Shown here: one piece after another, positions 44,706 through 54,267 of the stretch | Numbering within the stretch: position 1 is the first letter of the stretch | Layout of the letters: each line of letters begins with the position of its first letter | DNA from: Pseudomonas arsenicoxydans | GTDB lineage: Bacteria > Pseudomonadota > Gammaproteobacteria > Pseudomonadales > Pseudomonadaceae | DNA: 64,000 bases | Reading direction: 5' to 3' | Assembly (NCBI RefSeq): GCF_900103875.1 | Contig: NZ_LT629705.1 | Span: 1,378,501 to 1,442,500 of the forward strand | Notes under the pieces: generated by a model | The model's input: the letters and a program-made list of their open reading frames with translations, nothing else | The model's database searches: none | Told to the model about the DNA's origin: nothing | Program-made: the position numbers and the translations under genes

Positions 44706-45632
44706 ATGGCCACCCAACCGCTGCCCACGTTCAAAACTGCCCGTCGCTCACGGTTCGCCTTGCGTTGGTATACCTGGCTGCTCCTGGTGGCGGCCATCGC
44801 ATACGGCGTCGCCTTTGCGATGCATTGGGATGATCGCGGCGTGCTCTGGGTGAAAGAGCAATTCAAGAGCCCGGCCGAGCGTCAGGCCAGTGTCTGGCTC
44901 CCGGATTACCGGGCGGTGATCGACGGCAAATTGCTGCCGGGTATGGAAAAGGACGAAGCCTCGGACCTGGCCTACGACCCACAGACCAAGACTCTGTTTT
45001 CGGTCATGGGCAAAAATCCGTTCCTCGTCGAGCTGACCTTGCAAGGCGACGTGCTGCGCAAAATGCCCTTGGTGGGCTGGAGCAACCCGGAAGGCGTCAC
45101 CGTGCTGGGCAATGGCCTGCTGGCGATTGTCGATGAGCGCTCGCATTTGGTCACCATCGTCAAGGTCGATGCCGACACCCGTGAATTGAACATCGCCAAT
45201 TTTGCGAAGTACGATCTTGGGCCTTCGAAAGACCAGAACAAGGCTTTTGAAGGTGTCACCTGGGATTCGCAAAACCAGCAGCTGCTGCTGGGCGAAGAGC
45301 GTCCGCCGGCATTGTTTGCCTGGAAAGGTGACGGCCGAGTCCTTACCGGTGACAAGCTGAAGCTGGCCAGCCATGCGCTGGACATGCGCAACCTGTCGGC
45401 CTTGGCCATCGACCCGCGCACCGGCCACATGTTGGTGCTGTCCGCGGACTCTCACTTGCTGATGGAACTGGACAAAAAGGGCGAGCAAGTCAGTTTCATT
45501 GCCCTGTTGGGCGGCTTCAACGGCCTGAAGAACACCATTCCGCGTGCCGAAGGCGTGACCATGGACGAGGCGGGCAACTTGTACATGGTGAGTGAGCCGA
45601 ACCTGTTCTACCGCTTCGAAAAGAAGAAATAA
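44706..45632 (+). CDS. SdiA-regulated domain protein, YjiK-like (copy 1)
   Basis: 308 residues. One membrane anchor at about 20–40 (WYTWLLLVAAIAYGVAFAM), then a periplasmic β-propeller-like domain of the SdiA-regulated family (PF06977 by memory). Repeats such as EASDLAYDPQTKTLFSVMGK, NPEGVTVLGNGLLAIVDE, AFEGVTWDSQNQQLLLGEE and AEGVTMDEAGNLYMVSEPN mark the blades. It is paralogous to the next gene. Function unknown; possibly a phytase-like or lactonase-like propeller. Confidence 0.85.
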   Translation: MATQPLPTFKTARRSRFALRWYTWLLLVAAIAYGVAFAMHWDDRGVLWVKEQFKSPAERQASVWLPDYRAVIDGKLLPGMEKDEASDLAYDPQTKTLFSVMGKNPFLVELTLQGDVLRKMPLVGWSNPEGVTVLGNGLLAIVDERSHLVTIVKVDADTRELNIANFAKYDLGPSKDQNKAFEGVTWDSQNQQLLLGEERPPALFAWKGDGRVLTGDKLKLASHALDMRNLSALAIDPRTGHMLVLSADSHLLMELDKKGEQVSFIALLGGFNGLKNTIPRAEGVTMDEAGNLYMVSEPNLFYRFEKKK

Positions 45633-45735
45633 TCGCCGCAAACCCGCTGTTGTGGTCGCAAGCTACTGGCCATTAAGCTTGAGTTCATACAGGCGTGATA
45701 TTTCATCCGCCTGTTTGTTTTCGAGCTTCCCCTGA

Positions 45736-46653
45736 ATGCGCCGATTTGTCCGTCCCAAACCCCTCATTCTGATTCTCACAGGCATTGCACTGATCGTTCT
45801 GGTAGCGGTCGGCCAATACATGCGCCTGTTCGAGCGGGCCTGGTTCAACGTGAGCACGCTATGGCAGCCGCTGAGCAGCGAGTCCATCGGCCTGGCTCAA
45901 TACCGGGTAGAGGTCGAGGCCCGGGTGATCGAAGGGCTGGACGACGATGTGTCGGCGCTGACCTACGATCCGGTGCGCAAAAGCCTGTTCACGGTCACCA
46001 ATAAAAACTCCGAAATGATCGAGCTGTCGCTGGATGGGCGGATCATCCGGCGCATTGCGCTGATCGGCTTCGGCGATCCGGAGGCGGTGGAGTTCATCAG
46101 CGCCGACACCTACGTGATCACCGACGAGAGCCAGCAACGGCTGATCAAGGTTCACCTTGAGCAGGACACGGCGTTCCTCGATGCGGCGGATGCCGAGCAG
46201 ATGACCCTCGGCGTGCACATGGGCAGCAACAAGGGCTTCGAAGGCCTGGCCTACGACTCGGTGGGCAAGCGCCTGTTTGTGGCCAAGGAGCGCGATCCGA
46301 TGCTGATCTATGAGGTGCAGGGCTTCCCCCATTACAACCCGGAGAAATCCTACGCGGTGCACGTGGTCAACAACCCCAAGCGTGATGCCGGAATGTTCGT
46401 GCGAGACCTGTCGAGCCTGCAATACGACGAGCGCAGCGGCCATTTGCTGGCGCTGTCCGACGAGTCGCGATTGATTCTGGAGCTGGATGTCGATGGGCGA
46501 CCGCTCAGCACCCTGTCCCTGAGCAGGGGGCGTCAGGGGCTGCAAAAGTCAGTGCCGCAAGCGGAGGGCATCGCCATGGACGACGACGGCAACCTGTACC
46601 TGGTGAGCGAGCCAAACCTGTTCTACGTCTTCAAGAAACCACCGCAGAACTAA
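45736..46653 (+). CDS. SdiA-regulated domain protein, YjiK-like (copy 2)
   Basis: 305 residues; membrane anchor at about 8–28 (LILILTGIALIVLVAVGQYM). The propeller repeats align with copy 1: VSALTYDPVRKSLFTVTNKN, DPEAVEFISADTYVITDES, GFEGLAYDSVGKRLFVAKE, AEGIAMDDDGNLYLVSEPN. The sequences are clearly diverged, so the duplication is old. The 103-bp gap suggests the two are co-transcribed. Confidence 0.85.
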   Translation: MRRFVRPKPLILILTGIALIVLVAVGQYMRLFERAWFNVSTLWQPLSSESIGLAQYRVEVEARVIEGLDDDVSALTYDPVRKSLFTVTNKNSEMIELSLDGRIIRRIALIGFGDPEAVEFISADTYVITDESQQRLIKVHLEQDTAFLDAADAEQMTLGVHMGSNKGFEGLAYDSVGKRLFVAKERDPMLIYEVQGFPHYNPEKSYAVHVVNNPKRDAGMFVRDLSSLQYDERSGHLLALSDESRLILELDVDGRPLSTLSLSRGRQGLQKSVPQAEGIAMDDDGNLYLVSEPNLFYVFKKPPQN

Positions 46654-46670
46654 CCAACACCCCAAAACAA

Positions 46671-46762
46671 CTGTGGGAGCGGGCTTGCCCGCGATAAGGC
46701 CGTGTCAGTCGATAAAGATAGTGACTGATAGACCGCCATCGCGGGCAAGCCCGCTCCCACAG
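46671..46762. repeat. REP pair (inverted)
   Basis: CTGTGGGAGCGGGCTTGCCC and GGGCAAGCCCGCTCCCACAG, perfect inverses about 92 bp apart end to end, between convergent copy 2 and rpiA. Confidence 0.93.
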
Positions 46763-46797
46763 GTAATTCATTCGCCCATAAGTCCAGGCGATTTCAC

Positions 46798-47472
46798 TTA
46801 CTTGGCGCGCAGGGTTTTAACGCCTTCGCTGGTGCCCAGCAGCAGCAGATCCGCCGGACGTGCCGCGAACAAGCCGTTGGTGACCACGCCAACAATGGCG
46901 TTGATCTGCTTCTCCAGCTCTACCGGGTTGGTGATCTGCATGTTGAAGACGTCGAGGATGATGTTGCCGTTGTCCGTCAGGACGCCTTCACGGTAAACCG
47001 GGTCGCCGCCCAGTTTCACCAGTTCGCGGGCCACGTGGCTGCGGGCCATCGGGATCACTTCGACCGGCAGCGGGAACGCGCCGAGTACCGGCACCAGTTT
47101 GCTGGCGTCGGCGATGCAGATAAAGGTCTTGGCCACGGCGGCCACAATCTTCTCGCGGGTCAGGGCGGCGCCGCCACCCTTGATCAGGTGCAAGTGCTCG
47201 TCGCTTTCATCGGCGCCGTCGACGTAGAACTCCAGGTCGCTGACAGTGTTCAGCTCATACACCGGAATCCCGTGGCCCTTGAGGCGGGCAGCGGTGGCTT
47301 CGGAACTGGCAACGGCGCCATCGAACGCGCCCTTGTGCTGGGCCAGGGCATCGATGAAGCAGTTGGCGGTGGAGCCGGTGCCGACCCCGACGATGCTCTT
47401 GTCGTCGAGTTTCGGGAGGATGAAGTCGACGGCGGCCTGAGCCACTGCCTGTTTGAGTTGATCCTGGGTCAT
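46798..47472 (-). CDS. rpiA: Ribose-5-phosphate isomerase A
   Basis: 224 residues from ATG 47472 ([10 protein letters not shown]); a start 14 codons upstream lacks similarity. It interconverts ribose-5-P and ribulose-5-P. Motifs: [16 protein letters not shown] (phosphate loop), [29 protein letters not shown] (catalytic Asp, Lys and Glu region, split around the glycine run) and [10 protein letters not shown]. It is divergent from ilvA. Confidence 0.96.
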   Translation of the reverse strand: MTQDQLKQAVAQAAVDFILPKLDDKSIVGVGTGSTANCFIDALAQHKGAFDGAVASSEATAARLKGHGIPVYELNTVSDLEFYVDGADESDEHLHLIKGGGAALTREKIVAAVAKTFICIADASKLVPVLGAFPLPVEVIPMARSHVARELVKLGGDPVYREGVLTDNGNIILDVFNMQITNPVELEKQINAIVGVVTNGLFAARPADLLLLGTSEGVKTLRAK

Positions 47473-47617
47473 GCGGGCTCCGAAGCGGGCAAGGGGGAAC
47501 GGAAAGGCCAGCATTATAGCCCCTTACCCGGCTAAAACCTCTTGATTCGTATGGTCGCCCGGCCGAAAGGCGGGTTAGACTCCTTGGCCTTGCCCAACCG
47601 CTCAGTGATGCTTTCCG

Positions 47618-49132
47618 ATGCTCGAACAGTACGTCAAAAAGATCCTCACCTCGCGCGTTTATGACGTTGCCGTAGAAACCCCATTGCAGACTGCCCGTCA
47701 GCTCTCCGAGCGGCTGGGCAACAGTGTCTGGCTCAAGCGCGAAGACTTGCAGCCGGTGTTCTCGTTCAAGATTCGCGGCGCTTACAACAAGCTCACGCAA
47801 CTGACCGATGAAGAACGCGCACGCGGCGTGGTCACCGCCTCGGCGGGCAATCACGCGCAAGGCCTGGCCCTGGCGGCGAAAGTGTTGGGCGTGAAAGCCA
47901 CCATCGTGATGCCCAAGACCACCCCGGAAATCAAAGTCGAAGGTGTGCGCTCCCGTGGCGGCAAAGTGGTGCTGCACGGGGATTCGTTCCCCGAAGCCCT
48001 GGCCTACTCGCTGAAACTGGTCGACGAAAAAGGCTACGTCTACATCCACCCGTATGACGATCCCCACACCATCGCCGGGCAAGGCACGGTGGCAATGGAG
48101 ATTCTTCGTCAGCACCCGGGGCGTCTGGACGCGATTTTCGTTCCGGTCGGCGGCGGCGGCCTGATCGCCGGCATCGCGGCGTATGTGAAATACCTGCGCC
48201 CGGAGATCAAGATCATCGGTGTCGAGCCGGACGACTCCAACTGCCTGCAAGCCGCCATGGCGGCCGGCGAGCGCGTGATTCTGCCGACCGTGGGTATCTT
48301 TGCCGATGGCGTTGCAGTGGCCCAGATCGGTCAGCACACCTTCGATATCTGCAAAGATTATGTCGATGATGTCATCACCGTCAGTACCGACGAGATCTGC
48401 GCGGCAATCAAGGATATCTACGACGATACTCGCTCGATCACTGAACCTGCCGGCGCGTTGGGCGTGGCGGGGATCAAGAAGTACGTCGAGCTCAATGGTG
48501 TCACCGGGCAGACTTTCGTGGCTATCGACTCGGGCGCCAACGTCAACTTCGACCGCTTGCGCCATGTCGCCGAGCGCGCCGAACTGGGCGAGGGGCGTGA
48601 AGCCATCATCGCCGTGACCATCCCCGAGAAGCCGGGCAGCTTCAAGGCGTTCTGCGAAGCGATCGGCAAGCGCCAGATCACCGAATTCAACTACCGCTAC
48701 AACACCGGCAGCGAAGCGCACATCTTTGTTGGCGTGCAGACGCATCCGGAAACCGACCCGCGCAGCGCGCTGATCGCCAGCCTCGGCGAGCAGGGTTTCC
48801 CGGTACTGGACCTGACCGACAACGAACTGGCCAAACTGCACATTCGCCACATGGTCGGCGGTCGTGCGGCCCACGTGGTCGATGAAGTGATTCTGCGTTT
48901 CGAATTCCCGGAGCGTCCGGGTGCGCTGTTCAACTTCCTCAACAAGCTGGGCGGGCGCTGGAACATCTCGATGTTCCACTACCGCAACCACGGCGCGGCG
49001 GATGGCCGTGTGGTCGCGGGTCTGCAAGTGCCGCACGATGAGCGTCACTTGGTGCCGGCAGCGCTTGAGGAAATCGGCTACCCGTACTGGGACGAAAGCG
49101 ACAACCCGGCCTATCAGCTGTTTCTCGGCTGA
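47618..49132 (+). CDS. ilvA: Threonine deaminase (biosynthetic)
   Basis: 504 residues. It converts threonine to 2-oxobutyrate, the first step to isoleucine. PLP-binding Lys51 is in FSFKIRGAYNKL. The phosphate-binding glycine loop is PVGGGGLIAG. The C-terminal ~180 residues carry two ACT-like regulatory domains (TIPEKPGSFKAFCEAIG and FEFPERPGALFNFLNKLGG), as expected for isoleucine/valine control. Length matches the biosynthetic form, not the short catabolic TdcB. Confidence 0.96.
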   Translation: MLEQYVKKILTSRVYDVAVETPLQTARQLSERLGNSVWLKREDLQPVFSFKIRGAYNKLTQLTDEERARGVVTASAGNHAQGLALAAKVLGVKATIVMPKTTPEIKVEGVRSRGGKVVLHGDSFPEALAYSLKLVDEKGYVYIHPYDDPHTIAGQGTVAMEILRQHPGRLDAIFVPVGGGGLIAGIAAYVKYLRPEIKIIGVEPDDSNCLQAAMAAGERVILPTVGIFADGVAVAQIGQHTFDICKDYVDDVITVSTDEICAAIKDIYDDTRSITEPAGALGVAGIKKYVELNGVTGQTFVAIDSGANVNFDRLRHVAERAELGEGREAIIAVTIPEKPGSFKAFCEAIGKRQITEFNYRYNTGSEAHIFVGVQTHPETDPRSALIASLGEQGFPVLDLTDNELAKLHIRHMVGGRAAHVVDEVILRFEFPERPGALFNFLNKLGGRWNISMFHYRNHGAADGRVVAGLQVPHDERHLVPAALEEIGYPYWDESDNPAYQLFLG

Positions 49133-49171
49133 GCGGCTACGCTGATGGGCAGCCCATAAGGAAATCGAACA

Positions 49172-49597
49172 ATGGAAACGTTAACCGCCCTGAAAGTGGC
49201 TCACATCGTGGCAACAGTCGTTTTGCTGCTGTGTGCATTGGGCATGGGGATCTGGGTCTGGCGCACGCGGCGTAATGGCGATCCGACGGCTCCCGCGCGC
49301 ACATTGCAGCGGCCGCGAGTGCTTATCTGGCTGCTGATGGGGCTGGCATTGCTGAGCATGCCGGTCACGGGATGGTGGATGGTGCATCTGGTGGGCTGGC
49401 CGTTGGGGCAGACCTGGTTGCTGGCGTCCAGCGTGCTCTACACCGTGGCGGCCTTGGGCTGGTTCTGGCTGCTGGTGCGGCTTAACAAGCTGCGCAAGGC
49501 GCCGGGCGGTAATGGCAAGTTCACTTTCGCCCTCGCGCTGTTCAGCTTTGTCTGTTTGATCGCTATTGCCGGATTGATGGGCGCCAAGCCGGTTTAA
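49172..49597 (+). CDS. DUF2269-like integral membrane protein
   Basis: 141 residues with four predicted membrane helices: about 8–28 (VAHIVATVVLLLCALGMGIW), 49–70, 80–100 and 118–138. A basic loop (RTRRNGD) follows helix 1. The start LKVAHIVATVVLL resembles DUF2269. Function unknown. Confidence 0.75.
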   Translation: METLTALKVAHIVATVVLLLCALGMGIWVWRTRRNGDPTAPARTLQRPRVLIWLLMGLALLSMPVTGWWMVHLVGWPLGQTWLLASSVLYTVAALGWFWLLVRLNKLRKAPGGNGKFTFALALFSFVCLIAIAGLMGAKPV

Positions 49598-49620
49598 GGC
49601 TTGGGACCGCATCGACCCAA

Positions 49621-49698
49621 TCGCGAGCAGGCTCGCTCCCACGGGGGATTTGTGGAGTTCACAGATTTCGTGTGGGAGCGGGCTTGCCCGCGATGGCG
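49621..49698. repeat. Mixed REP pair
   Basis: The left arm has the GCGAGCAGGCTCGC core and the right arm the GCGGGCTTGCCCGCG core, so two REP subtypes are joined in one inverted pair. Confidence 0.8.
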
Positions 49699-49701
49699 AT
49701 A

Positions 49702-50358
49702 TCAGTCGCGCAGAGTAATCACCGGCCAGCCACGCTTCTGGGCTTCAGCGCGCAGATTAGGATCAGGATCGACTGCCACCGGATTCGCCACCTCCTCCAG
49801 AAGTGACAAATCATTCATCGAGTCGCTGTAGAAGTAGCTGTCTTCCAGCGAATGCCCAGTCTCTTCCAGCCAGCGATTGAGCCGCGTCACCTTGCCTTCG
49901 CGAAAGCACGGAACATCGGTGCTGCGCCCGGTATACCGTCCGTCGACCATTTCGCATTCCGTTGCGATCAAGGTTTCGACGCCCAGTCGTTGGGCAATCG
50001 GCCCGGTCACAAAACGGTTGGTGGCCGTGATGATCACCAGTTTGTCGCCGGCCTCACGGTGTTTATCCAGCAGCTCGATGGCCTTGGGCAGCACGATCGG
50101 TTCGATGCAATCGCGCATGTAATCCAGGTGCCATTGGTCCAGCGTGGTCATCTCGGTGCGGCCGAGGACCTCCAGGCAGAAGTTCAGGTAAGCGTCGTTG
50201 TCCAGCTTGCCGGCCAGGTAATCCTGGTAGAACTCGTCATTGCGAGCCTTGTAGGCCACGGCGTCGAGAAAGCCGCGCTCGCACAGGTAATCGCCCCAGG
50301 CGTGGTCGCTGTCGCCGCCCAGAAGGGTGTTGTCCAAGTCGAATAAAGCCAGGCGCAT
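49702..50358 (-). CDS. HAD-IB family phosphatase
   Basis: 218 residues. Motif I is [14 protein letters not shown] with nucleophile Asp and acid Asp; motif II is VIITATNRF; motif III Lys lies near GKVTRLN; motif [23 protein letters not shown] proteins of this type are often called histidinol-phosphatase or phosphoserine phosphatase-like. Substrate not determined by sequence. It is divergent from rppH with 143 bp between. Confidence 0.88.
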   Translation of the reverse strand: MRLALFDLDNTLLGGDSDHAWGDYLCERGFLDAVAYKARNDEFYQDYLAGKLDNDAYLNFCLEVLGRTEMTTLDQWHLDYMRDCIEPIVLPKAIELLDKHREAGDKLVIITATNRFVTGPIAQRLGVETLIATECEMVDGRYTGRSTDVPCFREGKVTRLNRWLEETGHSLEDSYFYSDSMNDLSLLEEVANPVAVDPDPNLRAEAQKRGWPVITLRD

Positions 50359-50501
50359 TGCAGTTACTCGCTGAAAAGTCTGTAGAAAGGTGCCCAGAAT
50401 ACGGACTTTTCACAAGAGTGCACATAAGCTCGGTCGGCTCGTTGCTGCCTTCACAACCTTTGTGGAACAATGCGGCGACATGCGTTTGCGAGGTTGTTGC
50501 C

Positions 50502-50981
50502 GTGATCGACCCCGATGGTTTCCGCCCCAATGTCGGGATCATTCTCACGAATGATGCCGGACAGGTGCTATGGGCTCGCCGTATCAATCAAGATGCCTGG
50601 CAGTTTCCACAGGGTGGGATCAACCCTCAGGAGACGCCGGAAGACGCCTTGTACCGCGAGTTGAACGAAGAAGTGGGGCTTGAGCGCGAAGATGTTGAAA
50701 TTCTCGCCTGCACCCGGGGCTGGTTGCGCTATCGTTTGCCGCAACGTCTGGTCAGGACGCACAGCCAACCGCTGTGCATCGGCCAGAAACAGAAATGGTT
50801 TCTCCTGCGCCTGATCTCCAACGAGCAGCGGGTGCGGATGGATTTGACCGGTAAACCGGAATTCGATGGCTGGCGCTGGGTCAGCTATTGGTATCCGTTG
50901 GGCCAGGTGGTGACATTCAAGCGCGAGGTGTATCGACGCGCTCTCAAAGAGCTTGCCCCGCGCCTTTTAACGCGCGACTGA
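50502..50981 (+). CDS. rppH: RNA pyrophosphohydrolase
   Basis: 159 residues from a GTG start at 50502 ([15 protein letters not shown]); an in-frame ATG upstream would add 48 non-conserved residues, while GTG gives the family length. It removes pyrophosphate from 5'-triphosphate mRNA ends and so starts RNA decay. The Nudix box [23 protein letters not shown] spans about 38–60. Also called nudH/ygdP. ptsP follows 22 bp later, an arrangement conserved in many proteobacteria. Confidence 0.95.
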   Translation: MIDPDGFRPNVGIILTNDAGQVLWARRINQDAWQFPQGGINPQETPEDALYRELNEEVGLEREDVEILACTRGWLRYRLPQRLVRTHSQPLCIGQKQKWFLLRLISNEQRVRMDLTGKPEFDGWRWVSYWYPLGQVVTFKREVYRRALKELAPRLLTRD

Positions 50982-51003
50982 CGACGGAGTTCGACCCCGA
51001 GCC

Positions 51004-53283
51004 ATGCTCAATACGCTGCGCAAGATCGTCCAGGAAGTTAACTCCGCCAAGGATCTCAAGGCGGCGTTGGGCATTATTGTATTGCGCGTCAAAGAGGCCA
51101 TGGGCAGCCAGGTCTGCTCGGTCTACCTGCTTGACCCTGAGACCAACCGCTTCGTGCTGATGGCCACCGAGGGCTTGAACAAGCGCTCGATCGGCAAAGT
51201 CAGCATGGCACCCAACGAAGGTCTGGTCGGCCTGGTCGGCACGCGTGAAGAACCCCTGAACCTCGAAAACGCCGCGGATCACCCGCGCTACCGTTACTTC
51301 GCCGAGACCGGTGAAGAGCGCTACGCCTCATTCCTCGGGGCGCCGATTATCCACCACCGCCGCGTCGTCGGCGTGTTGGTCATTCAGCAAAAGGAACGCC
51401 GCCAGTTCGATGAGGGTGAAGAAGCCTTCCTCGTGACCATGAGCGCGCAGCTCGCTGGTGTAATCGCCCATGCCGAGGCCACCGGTTCGATCCGTGGCCT
51501 GGGCCGTCAGGGCAAAGGCATACAGGAAGCCAAGTTCATCGGCGTGCCGGGTTCGCCGGGTGCGGCGGTCGGTACCGCGGTGGTCATGCTGCCGCCAGCT
51601 GATCTGGATGTGGTGCCGGACAAGACCATTACCGACATCGCCGCCGAACTGGCGTTGTTCAAGACCGCCATCGAAGGCGTGCGCGCCGACATGCGAGCGT
51701 TGTCGGCCAAATTGGCCTCGCAGCTGCGTCCCGAAGAGCGGGCCTTGTTCGACGTATATTTGATGATGCTCGACGATGCCGCGTTGGGCAACGAAGTCAC
51801 GACCGTGATCAAGACTGGCCAGTGGGCCCAGGGTGCGTTGCGCCAAGTCGTCACTGAGCACGTCAACCGTTTCGAATTGATGGACGACGCCTACCTGCGT
51901 GAGCGCGCCTCGGACGTCAAGGACCTTGGCCGGCGTTTGCTGGCGTATCTGCAGGAAGAGCGTCAGCAGAATCTGGTTTACCCGGAAAAAACCATTCTGG
52001 TCAGCGAAGAGCTGACGCCGGCAATGCTCGGCGAGGTGCCGGAAGGCACGCTGGTCGGTCTGGTCTCGGTCCTCGGCTCGGGTAACTCCCACGTCGCGAT
52101 ACTCGCCCGGGCGATGGGCATCCCGACGGTGATGGGTCTGGTCGACCTGCCGTACGCCAAGGTCGACGGCATCGAATTGATTGTCGATGGCACCCGCGGT
52201 GAGGTCTATACCAACCCAAGCGAAGTGTTGCGCAAGCAATTCGCCGAGGTGGTGGAAGAAGAGAAACAACTGGCGCTCGGTCTCGACACCCTGCGCGACC
52301 TGCCGTGCGTGACCCTCGATGGTCACCGCATGCCGCTGTGGGTCAACACCGGCCTGCTGGCGGACGTGGCACGGGCACAGAAGCGCGGCGCTGAAGGCGT
52401 CGGTCTGTACCGCACCGAAGTGCCGTTCATGATCAACCAGAGGTTCCCCAGCGAAAAGGAGCAGTTGGCGATCTACCGCGAGCAACTCGCCGCTTTCCAC
52501 CCGCAACCGGTGACCATGCGCAGCCTGGACATCGGCGGTGACAAGTCGCTGTCGTACTTCCCGATCAAGGAAGACAACCCGTTCCTCGGCTGGCGCGGCA
52601 TTCGCGTCACCCTCGACCACCCGGAAATCTTCCTGGTCCAGACCCGCGCGATGCTCAAGGCCAGCGAAGGCCTGAACAACCTGCGGATTCTGCTGCCGAT
52701 GATCTCCGGCACCCACGAACTCGAAGAAGCCCTGCACCTGATTCACCGGGCCTGGGGCGAAGTCCGTGACGAAGGCACCGACGTGCCGATGCCGCCGATT
52801 GGCGTGATGATCGAGATTCCGGCGGCGGTGTACCAGACCAAGGAACTGGCGCGGCAAGTGGACTTCCTTTCCGTGGGCTCCAACGACCTCACCCAGTACT
52901 TGCTGGCGGTGGACCGTAACAACCCGCGAGTGGCCGACCTCTACGATTACTTGCACCCGGCAGTGCTTCAGGCGTTGCAGAACGTGGTGCGCGATGCCCA
53001 CGCCGAAGGCAAGCCGGTGAGTATCTGCGGTGAGATGGCCGGTGATCCGGCGGCTGCCGTGTTGTTGATGGCGATGGGTTTCGACAGCCTGTCGATGAAC
53101 GCCACCAACTTGCCGAAAGTGAAGTGGATGCTGCGTCAGATCAACCTGAGCAAGGCCAAGGAATTGCTGGCCGAGCTGATGACCATCGACAACCCGCAAG
53201 TTATCCACAGCTCGCTGCAACTGGCGCTGAAGAACCTCGGGTTGGCGCGGATGATCAATCCGGCTTCGGTCAAAACCCTTTAG
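51004..53283 (+). CDS. ptsP: PEP–protein phosphotransferase of the nitrogen PTS (EI-Ntr)
   Basis: 759 residues. An N-terminal GAF domain (about 1–160; sensing glutamine/2-oxoglutarate) is followed by the EI region. Active-site His363 lies in GSGNSHVAILARAMGIPTVMG. The PEP-binding barrel shows MRSLDIGGDKSLSYF, GWRGIRVTLDHPEIF, VGSNDLTQYLLAVDR and ICGEMAGDPAAAVLLMAMG. It phosphorylates NPr (PtsO), which passes phosphate to PtsN. Confidence 0.97.
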   Translation: MLNTLRKIVQEVNSAKDLKAALGIIVLRVKEAMGSQVCSVYLLDPETNRFVLMATEGLNKRSIGKVSMAPNEGLVGLVGTREEPLNLENAADHPRYRYFAETGEERYASFLGAPIIHHRRVVGVLVIQQKERRQFDEGEEAFLVTMSAQLAGVIAHAEATGSIRGLGRQGKGIQEAKFIGVPGSPGAAVGTAVVMLPPADLDVVPDKTITDIAAELALFKTAIEGVRADMRALSAKLASQLRPEERALFDVYLMMLDDAALGNEVTTVIKTGQWAQGALRQVVTEHVNRFELMDDAYLRERASDVKDLGRRLLAYLQEERQQNLVYPEKTILVSEELTPAMLGEVPEGTLVGLVSVLGSGNSHVAILARAMGIPTVMGLVDLPYAKVDGIELIVDGTRGEVYTNPSEVLRKQFAEVVEEEKQLALGLDTLRDLPCVTLDGHRMPLWVNTGLLADVARAQKRGAEGVGLYRTEVPFMINQRFPSEKEQLAIYREQLAAFHPQPVTMRSLDIGGDKSLSYFPIKEDNPFLGWRGIRVTLDHPEIFLVQTRAMLKASEGLNNLRILLPMISGTHELEEALHLIHRAWGEVRDEGTDVPMPPIGVMIEIPAAVYQTKELARQVDFLSVGSNDLTQYLLAVDRNNPRVADLYDYLHPAVLQALQNVVRDAHAEGKPVSICGEMAGDPAAAVLLMAMGFDSLSMNATNLPKVKWMLRQINLSKAKELLAELMTIDNPQVIHSSLQLALKNLGLARMINPASVKTL

Positions 53284-53293
53284 AAGGCTGATA

Positions 53294-53368
53294 GCCCCAT
53301 CGCGAGCAGGCTCGCTCCCACAATTGAAATGCATTCCAGTGTGGGAGCGAGCCTGCTCGCGATGGGGC
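53294..53368. repeat. REP pair, GCGAGCAG subtype
   Basis: GCCCCATCGCGAGCAGGCTC and GAGCCTGCTCGCGATGGGGC are perfect inverses, tightly spaced (75 bp overall), between convergent ptsP and the NRDE gene. Confidence 0.93.
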
Positions 53369-53387
53369 CAGTCCAGACAACAACGAT

Positions 53388-54134
53388 CTAAATCCTGATC
53401 TCCACTTCCCCCAAGTGTCCGCCATACGGCCCGAAACTCCTTTCGACCATATGTCGCGTCCCGTCCGCCTGGACTATCAACGCTGTACTCGCCCGCGTCC
53501 CATAAGTCGGGCTGGCAATAAACACACTCGACAACAACGTCTCAGTCGCCAAACCCACCCCGGTATCCGGCAAATCGGCAAAGGGCGCTGTCTGCGGGTC
53601 ATTCAGCAAGGCCAACAAAGCCTGGGGCTGCGGATCATCCAGCACTGTCTCCAGTGCCGCTCGCGCCTTGAGCAATTTTGGCCACGGCGTATCCAGCCCG
53701 GCGTTCGACAACCCATAGACACCCGGTGGCAGCATCACCGCTTCAGTCTCCCGGGCATTGAAGTGCCACAACTCATTGGCGTTGCCGATCAGCAGGTTAA
53801 AACCGGCGTATTCCAGCGAACGTCTGACAACGTCGTCTAAGTAGTCGTCAATCGACAGTTCGCCCAACAGAAAACCCGCCACCAGCTCACCCCGGGATTT
53901 GCGCGAGGGCGGTTGATGCGGATCGCGAATATTGGTCAGCGCCGCGAACCGTCCATTGGCGCCGATGCCGAGCCAGGTACCGCCAGCCTCCAGGTCGCGA
54001 CCTGCATAGACATGGGGCGCATGCGGCCATTGCGCCAGCGGCTGACTGGGCCGGGCATAGAATTCGTCGCGGTTGGCCGCGACGATCAGCGGCTGGGCGT
54101 GACCCGGCCGCCAGGCGAAAACAATCAGGCACAT
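53388..54134 (-). CDS. NRDE family protein (TANGO2-like)
   Basis: 248 residues. The N-terminus MCLIVFAWRPGHAQPLIVAA-NRDEFYARP holds Cys2 (a possible Ntn-type nucleophile) and the NRDE motif. GTWLGIGANGRFAALTNIRD and GFNLLIGNANELWHFN are further family blocks. Eukaryotic TANGO2 has been linked to haem or lipid handling; bacterial function is unknown. Confidence 0.9.
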   Translation of the reverse strand: MCLIVFAWRPGHAQPLIVAANRDEFYARPSQPLAQWPHAPHVYAGRDLEAGGTWLGIGANGRFAALTNIRDPHQPPSRKSRGELVAGFLLGELSIDDYLDDVVRRSLEYAGFNLLIGNANELWHFNARETEAVMLPPGVYGLSNAGLDTPWPKLLKARAALETVLDDPQPQALLALLNDPQTAPFADLPDTGVGLATETLLSSVFIASPTYGTRASTALIVQADGTRHMVERSFGPYGGHLGEVEIRI

Positions 54135-54267
54135 AAGGTGGTCCTTGTGTGTTTTTTGCTCACTTTACGCAGACATCTTGCTTCTATCCATCGCCATCCA
54201 GTGGAGCCTTGGCCCCTGCATCCGTTACCATGCCGCAGCTTTTTTTGAGAAGCACATAGGGAAGGTC

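Noticed and set aside
47255..49048. 597-codon minus-strand frame opposite ilvA
   Set aside because: Its tail overlaps rpiA out of frame and the rest is antisense to ilvA. No start signal or domain.
51328..53334. 668-codon open frame opposite ptsP
   Set aside because: Antisense to an intact EI-Ntr; composition (His, Gln, Arg, Val-rich) is that of a shadow frame.
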